Assembly (NCBI GenBank): GCA_903835185.1
Contig: CAILLX010000224.1
Location: forward strand, 1 to 59,684
Length of the DNA: 59,684 nucleotides
Direction of reading: 5' to 3'
Source of the DNA: an uncultured bacterium
GTDB taxonomy: Bacteria; Cyanobacteriota; Vampirovibrionia; Obscuribacterales; Obscuribacteraceae
Shown here: piece after piece, positions 45,016-53,361 of the stretch
Layout: each line of letters opens with the position of its first letter
Position numbering within the stretch: the stretch's first letter is position 1
Made by a program: the position numbers and the translations under genes
The notes under the pieces: model-generated
Databases searched by the model: none
The model's input: only the letters and a program-made list of their open reading frames with translations
Told to the model about the DNA's origin: nothing

Positions 45016-45135
45016 GAGCCTGAGTAAAAACCCCTCGGTGGTGTGAAACTGGCACCTGACTGGCTTCAGTGCCCGTAGCAAATGTTAAGCGCTGTCAATT
45101 CTGAATATTGGTATCGTATTTGGTGTCAGTAGTTG

Positions 45136-45202
45136 AAAAACTCTTTCCTTTGAACGATCATTTAGTTGCGAAACACAATGAATTCAAAGGAGAAGAGTTT
45201 TT
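45136..45202 (+). promoter_or_regulatory. Hairpin that can mask the leader ribosome-binding site
   Basis: Bases 45136-45154 pair with 45183-45202 (19 pairs, one bulged base) around a 28-base loop. The right arm contains AAAGGAGAAG, the Shine-Dalgarno for the leader ORF at 45206. If transcribed from outside, the mRNA would fold and hide it. Confidence 0.7.
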
Positions 45203-45205
45203 CTA

Positions 45206-45262
45206 ATGCAGAACATTACCAGATTTCTTGACAGGCTGCAATCGGCTGGGGGTGTAGCATGA
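45206..45262 (+). CDS. 18-residue leader peptide of the transposase
   Basis: The ORF MQNITRFLDRLQSAGGVA follows a good AGGAGAAG and ends in TGA overlapping the transposase ATG (ATGA at 45259-45262). The transposase itself has only GGGGGT upstream. Translational coupling through this peptide is the simplest reading. Confidence 0.55.
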   Translation: MQNITRFLDRLQSAGGVA

Positions 45263-46560
45263 GTAGAGTCATGGCTGCGAACGTTAATCAGCTCTGCTTG
45301 GTTCCCAGCGATTCCGGATGTTGGTTGCCGGAAGATCACCAGGTGAGAATATTTAATGAGATCGTTGAGCAGGAGCTTGACGTCTCGCGGGTTACTGGGA
45401 ATTGTCGCAAATCTGGTAAAGTTGGACGTCCGAGCTATGACCCAGTGATGTTGCTTAAGATCGTTTTGTACGGATACATGGTTGGTTTGAACTCAAGCCG
45501 AGAGATCGAACAGGCATGTGTCGAGCGAATTGACTTTAGATTCCTGACTGGCGGACTGATGCCAGGTTTCAGCACGATAACAAAGTTTCGTGCAGAGCGC
45601 GGAGAAGCATTGGCTGGGCTATTCCCGGAGATATTGTCGTTAGCAGTAAAGGATGCATTGGTCGAGATGCAAGACGTGGCATTTGATGGCACGAAGATAT
45701 TGGCTAATGCTTCCAAGCGCAAAGCCATGAGCTACGAACGCATGTGCAGTAAGGTGCAGATACTTCACAAAGAAATTGAAGCGCTAAAGGTGGAGCGGCG
45801 CACAGCCACAGTCCGCCGGCAGCAGGAGATCGAAGTTGACCTTGCGTTTAAGCGCGAGCGTTTCGCGAAGATTCAAGAGGGAAGATTCGCGCTTGAGGAT
45901 TATCACAAACAGCAGACCGGTGGAGAGCCGAAGGGAGCAGACCAGCGAAACTTTACCGATCCGGAATCAAGGATCATGAAGAAAGGATCTGGCTTTGAGC
46001 AATGCTACAACGCGCAAGCGGCTGTTGATAAAAGCAGCCAGATTATTGTGGCGGCGTACGTTACGCAAGCGTGTAACGATAAGCAGCAACTGGAACCGTT
46101 GGTACAGCGTGCAATTGAAGAGGTAGGCGTTCTGCCCGACAGAGGTCTGTCCGATGCAGGATACTTCAGTGAGGCGGTAACTGAATCTCTGAAACAGAGA
46201 TATAGCTCAACCGAATGGCTGATTTCGCCAGGCAGACTTGCGCATAGATCAATCTCTGGAGTATCGCCGAGGGGTCGCATTCCGCGCAACATTTCGGTTG
46301 CAGATTTGATGCGAAGAAAACTCAGCACCAAGGCTGGCAAGGCCGCATACGCACAACGCAAAGCGATTGTCGAGCCGGCCTTCGGACAGATTAAAGAGGC
46401 AAGTCTGGAATTTCGCAGATTCTCCTTTCGCGGACTCAAGAAGGTACAGTCCGAGTGGCTCCTTGTCTGTGCCACGCACAATCTATTAAAGATAATTCGC
46501 CAACGCCGGTCCGTAGCGAGATGCCGCCACGAAGGCATCATTGAGAAGCAAGCAGCGTAA
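45259..46560 (+). CDS. IS1182-family transposase
   Basis: A 433-residue DDE transposase. The N-terminal DUF772-type domain shows GRPSYDPVMLLKIVLYGYMV and SSREIEQACVERIDFRFLTG. The catalytic domain has VAFDGTKILANAS (first Asp), DRGLSDAGYFSEAV (second Asp) and KAIVEPAFGQIKEASLEFRR (Glu). A coiled, charged insert lies between about 155 and 215. No frameshift or stop interrupts it. The reading starts from an ATG inside the leader stop. Confidence 0.93.
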   Translation: MSRVMAANVNQLCLVPSDSGCWLPEDHQVRIFNEIVEQELDVSRVTGNCRKSGKVGRPSYDPVMLLKIVLYGYMVGLNSSREIEQACVERIDFRFLTGGLMPGFSTITKFRAERGEALAGLFPEILSLAVKDALVEMQDVAFDGTKILANASKRKAMSYERMCSKVQILHKEIEALKVERRTATVRRQQEIEVDLAFKRERFAKIQEGRFALEDYHKQQTGGEPKGADQRNFTDPESRIMKKGSGFEQCYNAQAAVDKSSQIIVAAYVTQACNDKQQLEPLVQRAIEEVGVLPDRGLSDAGYFSEAVTESLKQRYSSTEWLISPGRLAHRSISGVSPRGRIPRNISVADLMRRKLSTKAGKAAYAQRKAIVEPAFGQIKEASLEFRRFSFRGLKKVQSEWLLVCATHNLLKIIRQRRSVARCRHEGIIEKQAA

Positions 46561-46754
46561 ACCGGCTTCTTCATCCCCAGAAAAATGTTCGGTCCAACCA
46601 CTGCGACCGCCTCTTCCTGTTGTCTCTTCAGCAGTGGACCGATGCAGATCAGAGAAATGACTGACTGTTGGCACATCATTGCCCCCTCAGTCAACAATAA
46701 ATAGCATTAACTCTCTCATGGCATCCCGGACCCGAGGGGTTTTTACTCAAGCTC

Positions 46755-46758
46755 CTAG
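46755..46758. repeat. CTAG target duplication, right copy
   Basis: CTAG at 46755-46758 follows the right inverted repeat and matches 45012-45015. Confidence 0.8.
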
Positions 46759-46897
46759 TTTGCCAAACTGTGCCGGTGAGATTGTAGATACTCGGGTGGA
46801 AAAGAGACCGATCATTCCCCTTTCTTGCGTGCGTGAGAATGCACCGGCTGGGGCGAAGAAATCAAGGCAAAATCTTCCATTATCTGGTACAGTAAGC

Positions 46898-46928
46898 TAT
46901 GATAGAGATCGGCCAAAAGATCGGCCAA
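46898..46928 (+). promoter_or_regulatory. Putative promoter and operator of the Fic gene
   Basis: AGATCGGCCAA occurs twice in tandem at 46906-46916 and 46918-46928, immediately after TATGAT (46898-46903), a possible -10 box with a poor -35. GATCGGCCAAG also occurs inside the gene at 46983. Spacing of one helical turn is typical of a repressor site. Confidence 0.45.
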
Positions 46929-46974
46929 TCTGGGCGGGTCGATACGGGAACTGGCTCTAACGTAAAGGGTTTTT

Positions 46975-48189
46975 ATGAATACCGGATCGGCCAAGGATAT
47001 GCCAGAAAATCCCAATCGTATTGAACCTGCACGGTTAGAAGAGGTTTCTGAAGCAATCGCTGACATAGTTGCAGAGTTATCTGCCACTAGTGCTGTTCTT
47101 GGTTCAGCGCTTCATCCGACAACCGCCGCCAACCTTGCTGCGCTAGTTCGCATCATGAACACCTATTACAGTAACCTCATTGAAGGACATGATACTAGGC
47201 CCAGAGATATCGAACGAGCCCTGGCTGGCAATCTCGATCAGGACAGAGGGCGGCGCAATTTGCAACTTGAGGCCGCTGCCCATGTTCGAGTGCAGGCTGA
47301 GATTGACCGTATGGCAGCAGAAGATTCCCTTCCAGAACCCGCCTCTCCTGAATTCATATGTTGGATTCACAGGGAGTTTTATCGTGACGCTCCAGATGAA
47401 ATGTTGCGTATACAGGGTGCCAACGCTGAATTTCTCATGGAGCCCGGCGAGTGGAGAAAGATGCCGCAGCATGATGTGGCGGTTGGTCGACACATTCCAC
47501 CGTCAAGCGAACGGGTTGCGGATTTCATGAAACATTTTGAGACGCGTTATCGCTTTGTCGATATGGGCAAGGCTGCTCAAATCATGGCGATTGCAGCAGC
47601 CCATCATCGCCTCAACTACATTCATCCGTTTCCAGATGGAAACGGGCGCGTCAGCCGCCTCGTTAGCCATGCTATGGCGCTCAAGGCAGGTATTGGCGCT
47701 CACGGTCTGTGGTCCGTTTCGCGCGGTCTAGCGCGCGGGCTGGAAAGCCACGGCGATTATAGGAGAATGATGGACTATGCGGATATGCCGAGACAGGGCG
47801 ACTTGGATGGACGGGGAAATCTGTCAAAACGTGCTCTGGCAGAATTCACGCTTTGGTTTCTGAAGGCTTGCCTCGATCAGGTGATTTTCATGTCGAGCAT
47901 GTTTGATTTGGACAATTTAGGGCGGCGCCTGCGGCTGTATGTGGAGAGAAGCGACCGTCTAAAACCGGAAGCGGCAAGGCTGTTACAGGAAGCATTGAAC
48001 CGCGGCCAATTCGACCGGGGCGAGGCACCGCGCATCACAGGTCTACCAGAGCGCACGGCTAGACGAGTGTTAAACGACGTCATAACCGAAGGACTACTAG
48101 GGTCAGCGACGCCGAAAACCCCAGTTTCCATACGATTTCCGACAGCAGCGATGGAGGCATTATTTCCAAGATTATATCCGGAACCCTAA
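46975..48189 (+). CDS. Fic-domain AMP-transferase with N-terminal inhibitory motif
   Basis: A 404-residue Fic protein. The catalytic loop HPFPDGNGRVSRL begins at His217. The segment Ser66-Asn-Leu-Ile-Glu70-Gly fits the inhibitory motif [S/T]xxxE[G/N], placing it in the class with the inhibitory helix N-terminal to Fic. A winged-helix-like end (residues about 355-390, APRITGLPERTARRVLNDVI) suggests DNA binding. Fic enzymes AMPylate target proteins or themselves. Codon use looks richer in GC than its neighbours. It lies 217 bp after the IS. Confidence 0.92.
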   Translation: MNTGSAKDMPENPNRIEPARLEEVSEAIADIVAELSATSAVLGSALHPTTAANLAALVRIMNTYYSNLIEGHDTRPRDIERALAGNLDQDRGRRNLQLEAAAHVRVQAEIDRMAAEDSLPEPASPEFICWIHREFYRDAPDEMLRIQGANAEFLMEPGEWRKMPQHDVAVGRHIPPSSERVADFMKHFETRYRFVDMGKAAQIMAIAAAHHRLNYIHPFPDGNGRVSRLVSHAMALKAGIGAHGLWSVSRGLARGLESHGDYRRMMDYADMPRQGDLDGRGNLSKRALAEFTLWFLKACLDQVIFMSSMFDLDNLGRRLRLYVERSDRLKPEAARLLQEALNRGQFDRGEAPRITGLPERTARRVLNDVITEGLLGSATPKTPVSIRFPTAAMEALFPRLYPEP

Positions 48190-48533
48190 TGCAAGCCAGT
48201 CTTACAGAGAGTTATGGTCAAGCCGTGCTAACACCGATTGTCTAGCGTCAAATTAAATTGCGCCTTCGGGCCGGCAAGCTGGCCAATCTTGAATCGGAAC
48301 TTCCTTTCTGACAACCTGCCCGGTTTCGGAAATGCACCACCAGTGGGGCTTTCCAATTTTCGATTTAGTGTCTACGTAGACAACGGTTAATGTGAACATT
48401 TGCCAACTGGTGATGGTTCTAGCGATTTAAGCCGGTTGCAAGGAAGGAACCTCCGTTGAATTGTCGGTTCATCCGCACATGCTGCGCCATGGCAATGGTG
48501 TACGTGAGATTGATGGAGGTTCCAATTTACAGC
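48190..48533. other. Intergenic region with relics after the Fic gene
   Basis: This 344-bp stretch holds a possible 48-residue minus-strand ORF and a plus-strand tyrosine-recombinase fragment, listed separately. No terminator stands out. Decayed mobile DNA is the likeliest content. Confidence 0.5.
48253..48399 (-). CDS. Possible 48-residue protein
   Basis: The frame runs from ATG at 48399 to TAA, with a plausible composition (MFTLTVVYVDTKSKIGKPHW, then WCISETGQVVRKEVP). It has two Cys and three Trp. No good Shine-Dalgarno is seen. It could be a fragment of a mobile-element gene. No family is recognised. Confidence 0.3.
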   Translation of the reverse strand: MFTLTVVYVDTKSKIGKPHWWCISETGQVVRKEVPIQDWPACRPEGAI

Positions 48534-48535
48534 TT
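48440..48535 (+). pseudogene. Tyrosine recombinase (integrase) fragment
   Basis: The frame through 48467 reads SVHPHMLRHGNGVREIDGGS followed by NLQLI. VHPHMLRH is the box II His-x-x-Arg motif of XerC/D-like and phage integrases. The frame is closed by TAA about 35 bases upstream, and nothing resembling the LGH or catalytic Tyr blocks follows. It is therefore a short relic, which runs into the stop of the caspase-like gene. Confidence 0.55.
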
Positions 48536-50243
48536 ATTGTCCGGTCATCTGTTGCAGGTGCTCCTGGGCAGATTGCAGGCGCACGTCTGACTTGGGACAC
48601 AAGCGCACAAACTCAGCTAGCTCTGTCCGGGCCGCTTCGGAATCTCCACCTGCTTCCAGAGCACGAGAAAGAAGCAGTCTGACATCGGCATTGCAAGTCC
48701 ACAATCGAGCGGCCTCACGATACACTTTGATAGCACCGGCAGTATCACCCTGCACAAGCAATAACGACCCCAGATTAAGGCGTGCTGGCTGCGAGGCAGG
48801 ATCAAGCTTAACAGCCTCAGCAGCCTGTGAACAAGCTGCTTCAATATCACCACGACGGCTCAATGCAAAACTCAACCGATTATGCAAGCCAGCTGCACGA
48901 GGATAGGTGGCAACAGCTTGAACAAGAAGAGTGCAGGCCCTGTCAGTGTCTCCTGCTTCCAGGCAACGATCAGACAAAGCTGCTACTACGTTGCGATCTT
49001 TGGCATCCAGCTCGTAAGCCTTTTCCAGCTCTCGCCGGCATTCATCTTTGGCGCCTAATTTATAGATCACACGCGCATAATTGGCATGGAAGAGAGCATC
49101 ATTAGGACGCAGATCAATAGCCTGCTTGTACTTTTGTGCGGCTGCTGTCCAGTTTGTTTGCAAAGTCAACATTGCCCCATAATCAGCCAGAGCATCGGCA
49201 TACTTAGGATCAGCTGAGATGCATGCTTTATACTCGGTTTCCGCCTGATCCAGCTGCCTGGACTCCACCAGCCTGTTGGCTTTCAAGTAATGTGCCTCTG
49301 CACCGACAAAATTTTGCGCAGCACCAGTAACCTCGCGAACCTGCTCAATTTGGGGAACGCCTATAACAAGATCATGCCCTTTCCAGTCAGACCGCATAAC
49401 GGGCGTCTGGCGTTTGAGTCCAGGAGTTGTGCTAGTCTGCTGCTCAGTGGCGCTGGTGGCATGCGCAAACGCTCTCTCAAGCTGGATCAAGCCATCCTCC
49501 TCGCGCAAAGATGCCACCAGATTGTTAGTAAAGACATTCCCCCAGCTCACCTGGTCAGGCTGGCTTGAAGAGAGCACCACATGTCCTTTGCCTAGTGAAA
49601 GCTGCTCTGGATCGAGATTGTACTGATGGAAAAGAGCTTTTGCACCTGATTCCAACTCGGCCGCTCCGCTATAACCAGCCTGCACGATAAGAACAATCCG
49701 GTTGCAGTGAACATTTTGCCTGATTGTGTCCATTAAGGTGCGCATTGACAGGCAGGTTGAATAGACATTATCCAGTGAGCAGTTGTATGTGAGTAGATAA
49801 GCGTTGCCATCAGTAGTAGGAAAACCACCACTAGCAATAAAAATAACTACCAGATCATCCGCACCAGCAAGCTTGCCAAGCCACGAAGGTCCTGCAAATG
49901 AGAGGATTGCCTGTTGGGTCGCCTCATCGTTGACAAGCAGCTTAACGTGCTTTTCATCAAAACGCCCACCATGCGGATCGACTAAATACTGGCGAAAGGC
50001 AAGCGCTGCCTCGTCAGGTCTTTCAGAGCTGTTAAGGCGCCGCTCCTTAAAGCGACCAGCTCCTATGACAATCGCCCACTTCTGTTTGACCTGACTGTTT
50101 GATGGCGGTGCATTTGGATTTAAGTCTTGAATCTTTGTCCACTGAAAACCAGACCGAGCCTTATCCGCCGGTTCACTGCCCTGGGCGCCAGCAGGCAGAA
50201 CGGCAGCTGCCAGGCAAAGAATAATAATGAGAAACTGCCGCAT
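48534..50243 (-). CDS. Exported pseudo-caspase with TPR repeats
   Basis: A signal peptide (residues 1-22, ending in AGAQG) leads a caspase-like p20 domain at about 53-300: WAIVIGAGRFKE, then VVIFIASGGFPTTDGNAYLL and RIVLIVQAGYSGAAELESGA. In active relatives these read SGHG and DACHSG. Here the His position is Gly140 and the Cys position Gly190, so protease activity is lost. About six TPR units fill residues 315-569 (LVESRQLDQAETEYKACISA and later copies). It probably binds partners in the periplasm. The gene lies 3 bp after the hydrolase stop, so the two are surely cotranscribed. Confidence 0.82.
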   Translation of the reverse strand: MRQFLIIILCLAAAVLPAGAQGSEPADKARSGFQWTKIQDLNPNAPPSNSQVKQKWAIVIGAGRFKERRLNSSERPDEAALAFRQYLVDPHGGRFDEKHVKLLVNDEATQQAILSFAGPSWLGKLAGADDLVVIFIASGGFPTTDGNAYLLTYNCSLDNVYSTCLSMRTLMDTIRQNVHCNRIVLIVQAGYSGAAELESGAKALFHQYNLDPEQLSLGKGHVVLSSSQPDQVSWGNVFTNNLVASLREEDGLIQLERAFAHATSATEQQTSTTPGLKRQTPVMRSDWKGHDLVIGVPQIEQVREVTGAAQNFVGAEAHYLKANRLVESRQLDQAETEYKACISADPKYADALADYGAMLTLQTNWTAAAQKYKQAIDLRPNDALFHANYARVIYKLGAKDECRRELEKAYELDAKDRNVVAALSDRCLEAGDTDRACTLLVQAVATYPRAAGLHNRLSFALSRRGDIEAACSQAAEAVKLDPASQPARLNLGSLLLVQGDTAGAIKVYREAARLWTCNADVRLLLSRALEAGGDSEAARTELAEFVRLCPKSDVRLQSAQEHLQQMTGQ

Positions 50244-50246
50244 ATA

Positions 50247-51926
50247 TTAACGATGCTCCAAAGCTATGTCTATGGCTAAGGCAGAAAGAGAATCACGCTG
50301 TCTCACCTGTACTCCCGCCGATGATCTCATCTGCAGTTCTTCTGGCACAATAACTGGTGACGGATCATCCCAGGTAAGCTCCATTCTGGTCGGCACCAGA
50401 TCTTTAGCACCAGTCCTGTCAGACGATACGAAAACAATTGCAGTTGAATGCCTGGTCAGATACGCCTGGGCATCAAGCGGCATGCGCGCCAGAATCAGTG
50501 TTACTCTCTCTATTCCTGGCTGGTTATCGAACTTGATGCGTGCCGTTCTTGGAATAACGCAGTCCTGTCCTGACTTCACTCGATTGTCAAGCTCGGACGG
50601 TGACGGGAAGAGAACTGAGCGATCCCCTTTTGTTCCTTGTGTCAAAAGGATATAGACATAACCATTGCTGCGCGGTGTCAAATGAAAGCGAATCTCATCG
50701 CCTGAGCGAAAGTCAGTTTTATTATTGCAACGATAGACAACTCCTTTGCGCCGCAACTCAATCCAGTAATCTAAAGCCAGCGGCAAGGCAGCTTCAGTAT
50801 GGTCACTGCCGCCGGCGCTGTCCCCTGTAATTGGAACCGAGCTACCACCGCTGTCCACCTTCACTCTAGCAGAAGCGGTCTGCTCACCGGCAGTTGCTGT
50901 CGCCACCTCGGCAGCGGCACCAGATTGTATCGCTATGCTTAAAGGAGCCGAAACTCCTGCACTGGCAGCCGGCACAGGCTGCGAGTTCGCTGTCTGCAAG
51001 CCCGCTTTCTGCTCTGGCACCACTTTCTTTATCCAGGTAAGAACATACTTAATATCATCATCGTTAAACTGCCCTTCTTCAAAGATGAGGTGCTCGGCAT
51101 GTGCGCTGAAGACGCGATCGCGGTTTGGTGTCTTTAAGCAATCAAAGAGATCCCATGTACCAGCAGGTCTGACCAGTTTGTCCTGGCAACCTTGAATGAG
51201 AAGAACTGGTGTTTGCTCAATCTTGGCAGCATACGAAAAGTTCTGGTTCATAAAATGCTGGAAAGCCATAAGTTCGCGTGGTGAAAGCTTAAGCCTGGCT
51301 GCAGGATCGCTTAACCATTGCGTCCTCACCTCCGGTCGCTTTGTAGCTCTGTCAACTACCATAGCATCAATTGAGATTGGTTTGTTAAAACCTTCAGTAA
51401 CAGCGTGAAGGGCTACTTTGAGGCTTTGACTGCCACTACCAAAACGCTCGCCTGACGGGCATGATGATATCAACCCGGTTATCTCGCCAGGATAAAGAGC
51501 AGTTGCTCTTAAAGCAATGGCACCACCCCAGGATTCCCCAAGCAAGATAACTGGCAACCCGGGATGCAGCTGATGAATTCTCTCCAACTCTTCACGCACA
51601 TCAGCAAGACAGGCGTCAAAATCAATCTTACCCTTTTGTCCTGAACCAAGCCAGGAGCCAAAGCCACGCATATCAATAGCGTATACGATAGCCCCGGAGG
51701 CAGCCATCCGCTGTCCGAAAGCGGCATAAGAACCTTTGTGCAACCCCAGCCCATGGACACATAAGAAAACCATACGAGGAGTAACCTTGTCGTCACGCCA
51801 GCAGACAGTTGTCTCCGGAGCAGACTTCCCGGCAACAGATTCAGCCAGACTGGCTGGAATAGCCACGCTGCCAAACAAGCTTGTCATGACAAAGACAAAC
51901 ATTGCCAGAACGCTCGACTCTTTCAT
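50247..51926 (-). CDS. Exported alpha/beta hydrolase fused to a DUF4384-like domain
   Basis: ATG at 51926 follows GGGAGG by a few bases and precedes a signal peptide (about 1-30). The hydrolase (about 40-320) is of the monoglyceride-lipase/lysophospholipase type: VFLCVHGLGLHKGSYA, IDMRGFGSW, nucleophile Ser132 in LLGESWGGA, QGCQDKLVRP and SAHAEHLIFEEG. After a Ser/Ala-rich linker, residues about 395-515 resemble DUF4384 (FRSGDEIRFHLTPRSNGYVY, then LFPSPSELDNRV). DUF4384 is often fused to bacterial caspases; here the caspase-like protein is the next gene. The hydrolase triad looks intact. Confidence 0.82.
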   Translation of the reverse strand: MKESSVLAMFVFVMTSLFGSVAIPASLAESVAGKSAPETTVCWRDDKVTPRMVFLCVHGLGLHKGSYAAFGQRMAASGAIVYAIDMRGFGSWLGSGQKGKIDFDACLADVREELERIHQLHPGLPVILLGESWGGAIALRATALYPGEITGLISSCPSGERFGSGSQSLKVALHAVTEGFNKPISIDAMVVDRATKRPEVRTQWLSDPAARLKLSPRELMAFQHFMNQNFSYAAKIEQTPVLLIQGCQDKLVRPAGTWDLFDCLKTPNRDRVFSAHAEHLIFEEGQFNDDDIKYVLTWIKKVVPEQKAGLQTANSQPVPAASAGVSAPLSIAIQSGAAAEVATATAGEQTASARVKVDSGGSSVPITGDSAGGSDHTEAALPLALDYWIELRRKGVVYRCNNKTDFRSGDEIRFHLTPRSNGYVYILLTQGTKGDRSVLFPSPSELDNRVKSGQDCVIPRTARIKFDNQPGIERVTLILARMPLDAQAYLTRHSTAIVFVSSDRTGAKDLVPTRMELTWDDPSPVIVPEELQMRSSAGVQVRQRDSLSALAIDIALEHR

Positions 51927-52034
51927 ATTGCCTCCCTCCCGGCCGTATGCCCTCTGTATGCCCACCATAATGCAAAATAGTCAGTTGCTACCCGGGACGC
52001 AGGTCCAAGAAATAATACTGCCTGGCGGCTCGTT

Positions 52035-53255
52035 TTAGGCTGGAGCAAATATTTCTTCAACATATCCCTGGCGCATCCAGTACAAGCTGCGCGCTGTTGT
52101 GCGCAGCACCGCCAGCTCTTTTGCAAGAGCACAAACACTGTTTTGCTGCCCGAAACCACCATTATTGGACTGAGCTTCCTGGTTGATAGAGAGGAACTGC
52201 CCGGTGAGCACCCTGCCAATCTGTTTTATGTAATTACGTGCTGTCTGCTCTCCCATCTCAGGCAATGAGTCAGTATTAACAACAAAGTCAACTGAGCAAT
52301 CTGCCAGTTGATCAAACGTCCAGCAGGGATTCACAGCTAAAGTCCCTTCTGTCTCGCCATAAAGACGCACAGATCCTGGCGGCAACGACATAATCAAATA
52401 ATATCCCTGGATAGCATTAACCCAGGGAAGATCATAAATGGCATAGTTGTGTAATCCAGAACGGTACGCCAGCTGCGCCAGGCAACCAAATCCTCCACCT
52501 ATCTCAACTATCTTTGATCCAGCTTGCGCGCCAATCTGCCGGAGCCGGTGTAACGTGTAGCTGTGCAGCAAGCTGTCGATGGTGACAAACTTGCCAGCAA
52601 TTTCACACCCATAAGCAGCACCTACCGCCGGAGAACTCACGTCAAGATCTATCTGCGACTCCAGATTATTCAGCAGCTGTACCAGATCAACCTTTAAAGC
52701 TTCAAGGTGAGGTTGAACTCCCTGTTGCTCCACAGAAGTCACAGGTATAACACCGCAAGCCTGAGCCAAACTAACAAGAGCATCCGTTATACGCAACTGT
52801 GCGTGGCTGCGTTCAGAGACACTGAGCATGTCATCAAGCAGAGTCTGATCATACTTGCCCAGCCCCCAGATGATGTCGCACTGAAACATCCTGGTGAGAA
52901 ATTCTTTTGCCTGACCGACATCACCCGAGGACAGAGCAGCAACAAATTTCTGATTGCGCTTTTCAATCAGATTCCACATAGATCTGTCCGGTGGCGCCAG
53001 ATCAGCAGCTAGACGCTGATAAGCTGTCACCACCCGGGAGACTGCCTCATCCACCAGACGACCGGACTGATCAGGATTCAAGATGCGCTGGGCAGCAGTG
53101 GTGGCAGTCCAGGGATAGTGCATAAAAGAATGCACTGTAGTACCAGCTCCCATCTCTGCTGACAGCCGCGAATTCTCCTCAGTGAGAAACGTTTGCGTGC
53201 TCACAAGACGCCCGAACGATGAACTCCGCATCAATACCAAAGGACCTAACTTCAT
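52035..53255 (-). CDS. Putative sugar O-methyltransferase
   Basis: A 406-residue protein with an N-terminal helical half and a SAM-binding Rossmann domain from about 230: KIVEIGGGFGCLAQLAYRSG, then YAIYDLPWVNAIQGYYLIMS, VDFVVNTDSLPEMGEQTARN and a late FLSINQEA. This is the pattern of the 'putative sugar O-methyltransferase' family found with surface-polysaccharide genes. No glycosyltransferases are beside it. It lies 108 bp upstream of the hydrolase gene on the same strand. Confidence 0.8.
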   Translation of the reverse strand: MKLGPLVLMRSSSFGRLVSTQTFLTEENSRLSAEMGAGTTVHSFMHYPWTATTAAQRILNPDQSGRLVDEAVSRVVTAYQRLAADLAPPDRSMWNLIEKRNQKFVAALSSGDVGQAKEFLTRMFQCDIIWGLGKYDQTLLDDMLSVSERSHAQLRITDALVSLAQACGVIPVTSVEQQGVQPHLEALKVDLVQLLNNLESQIDLDVSSPAVGAAYGCEIAGKFVTIDSLLHSYTLHRLRQIGAQAGSKIVEIGGGFGCLAQLAYRSGLHNYAIYDLPWVNAIQGYYLIMSLPPGSVRLYGETEGTLAVNPCWTFDQLADCSVDFVVNTDSLPEMGEQTARNYIKQIGRVLTGQFLSINQEAQSNNGGFGQQNSVCALAKELAVLRTTARSLYWMRQGYVEEIFAPA

Positions 53256-53361
53256 GAAATCTAGCTCTCCGGAAGATAACTGCTCTTACTTTAAAAGAGT
53301 AAACAGATCATACCTGAATCTAGATTAGCCCTTTATAAAACGCTCTGCGAATGAGCTAACA

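Larger units (their letters stand above)
45016..46754 (+). mobile_element. Complete IS1182-family insertion sequence (1739 bp)
   Basis: The ends 45016-45038 and 46732-46754 are 23-bp inverted repeats with one mismatch; the outer end reads GAGCYTGAGTAAAAACCCC. CTAG flanks both sides. One intact transposase gene fills the interior, preceded by a leader ORF and a long hairpin. All parts are intact, so the element may be active. Removing it with one CTAG copy rejoins the SGNH-like gene's stop to the sequence before the Fic gene. Confidence 0.92.

Noticed and set aside
46005..46697. Long minus-strand ORF across the transposase end and IS terminus
   Set aside because: It is the antisense of conserved DDE motifs, with no ribosome-binding site or family match.
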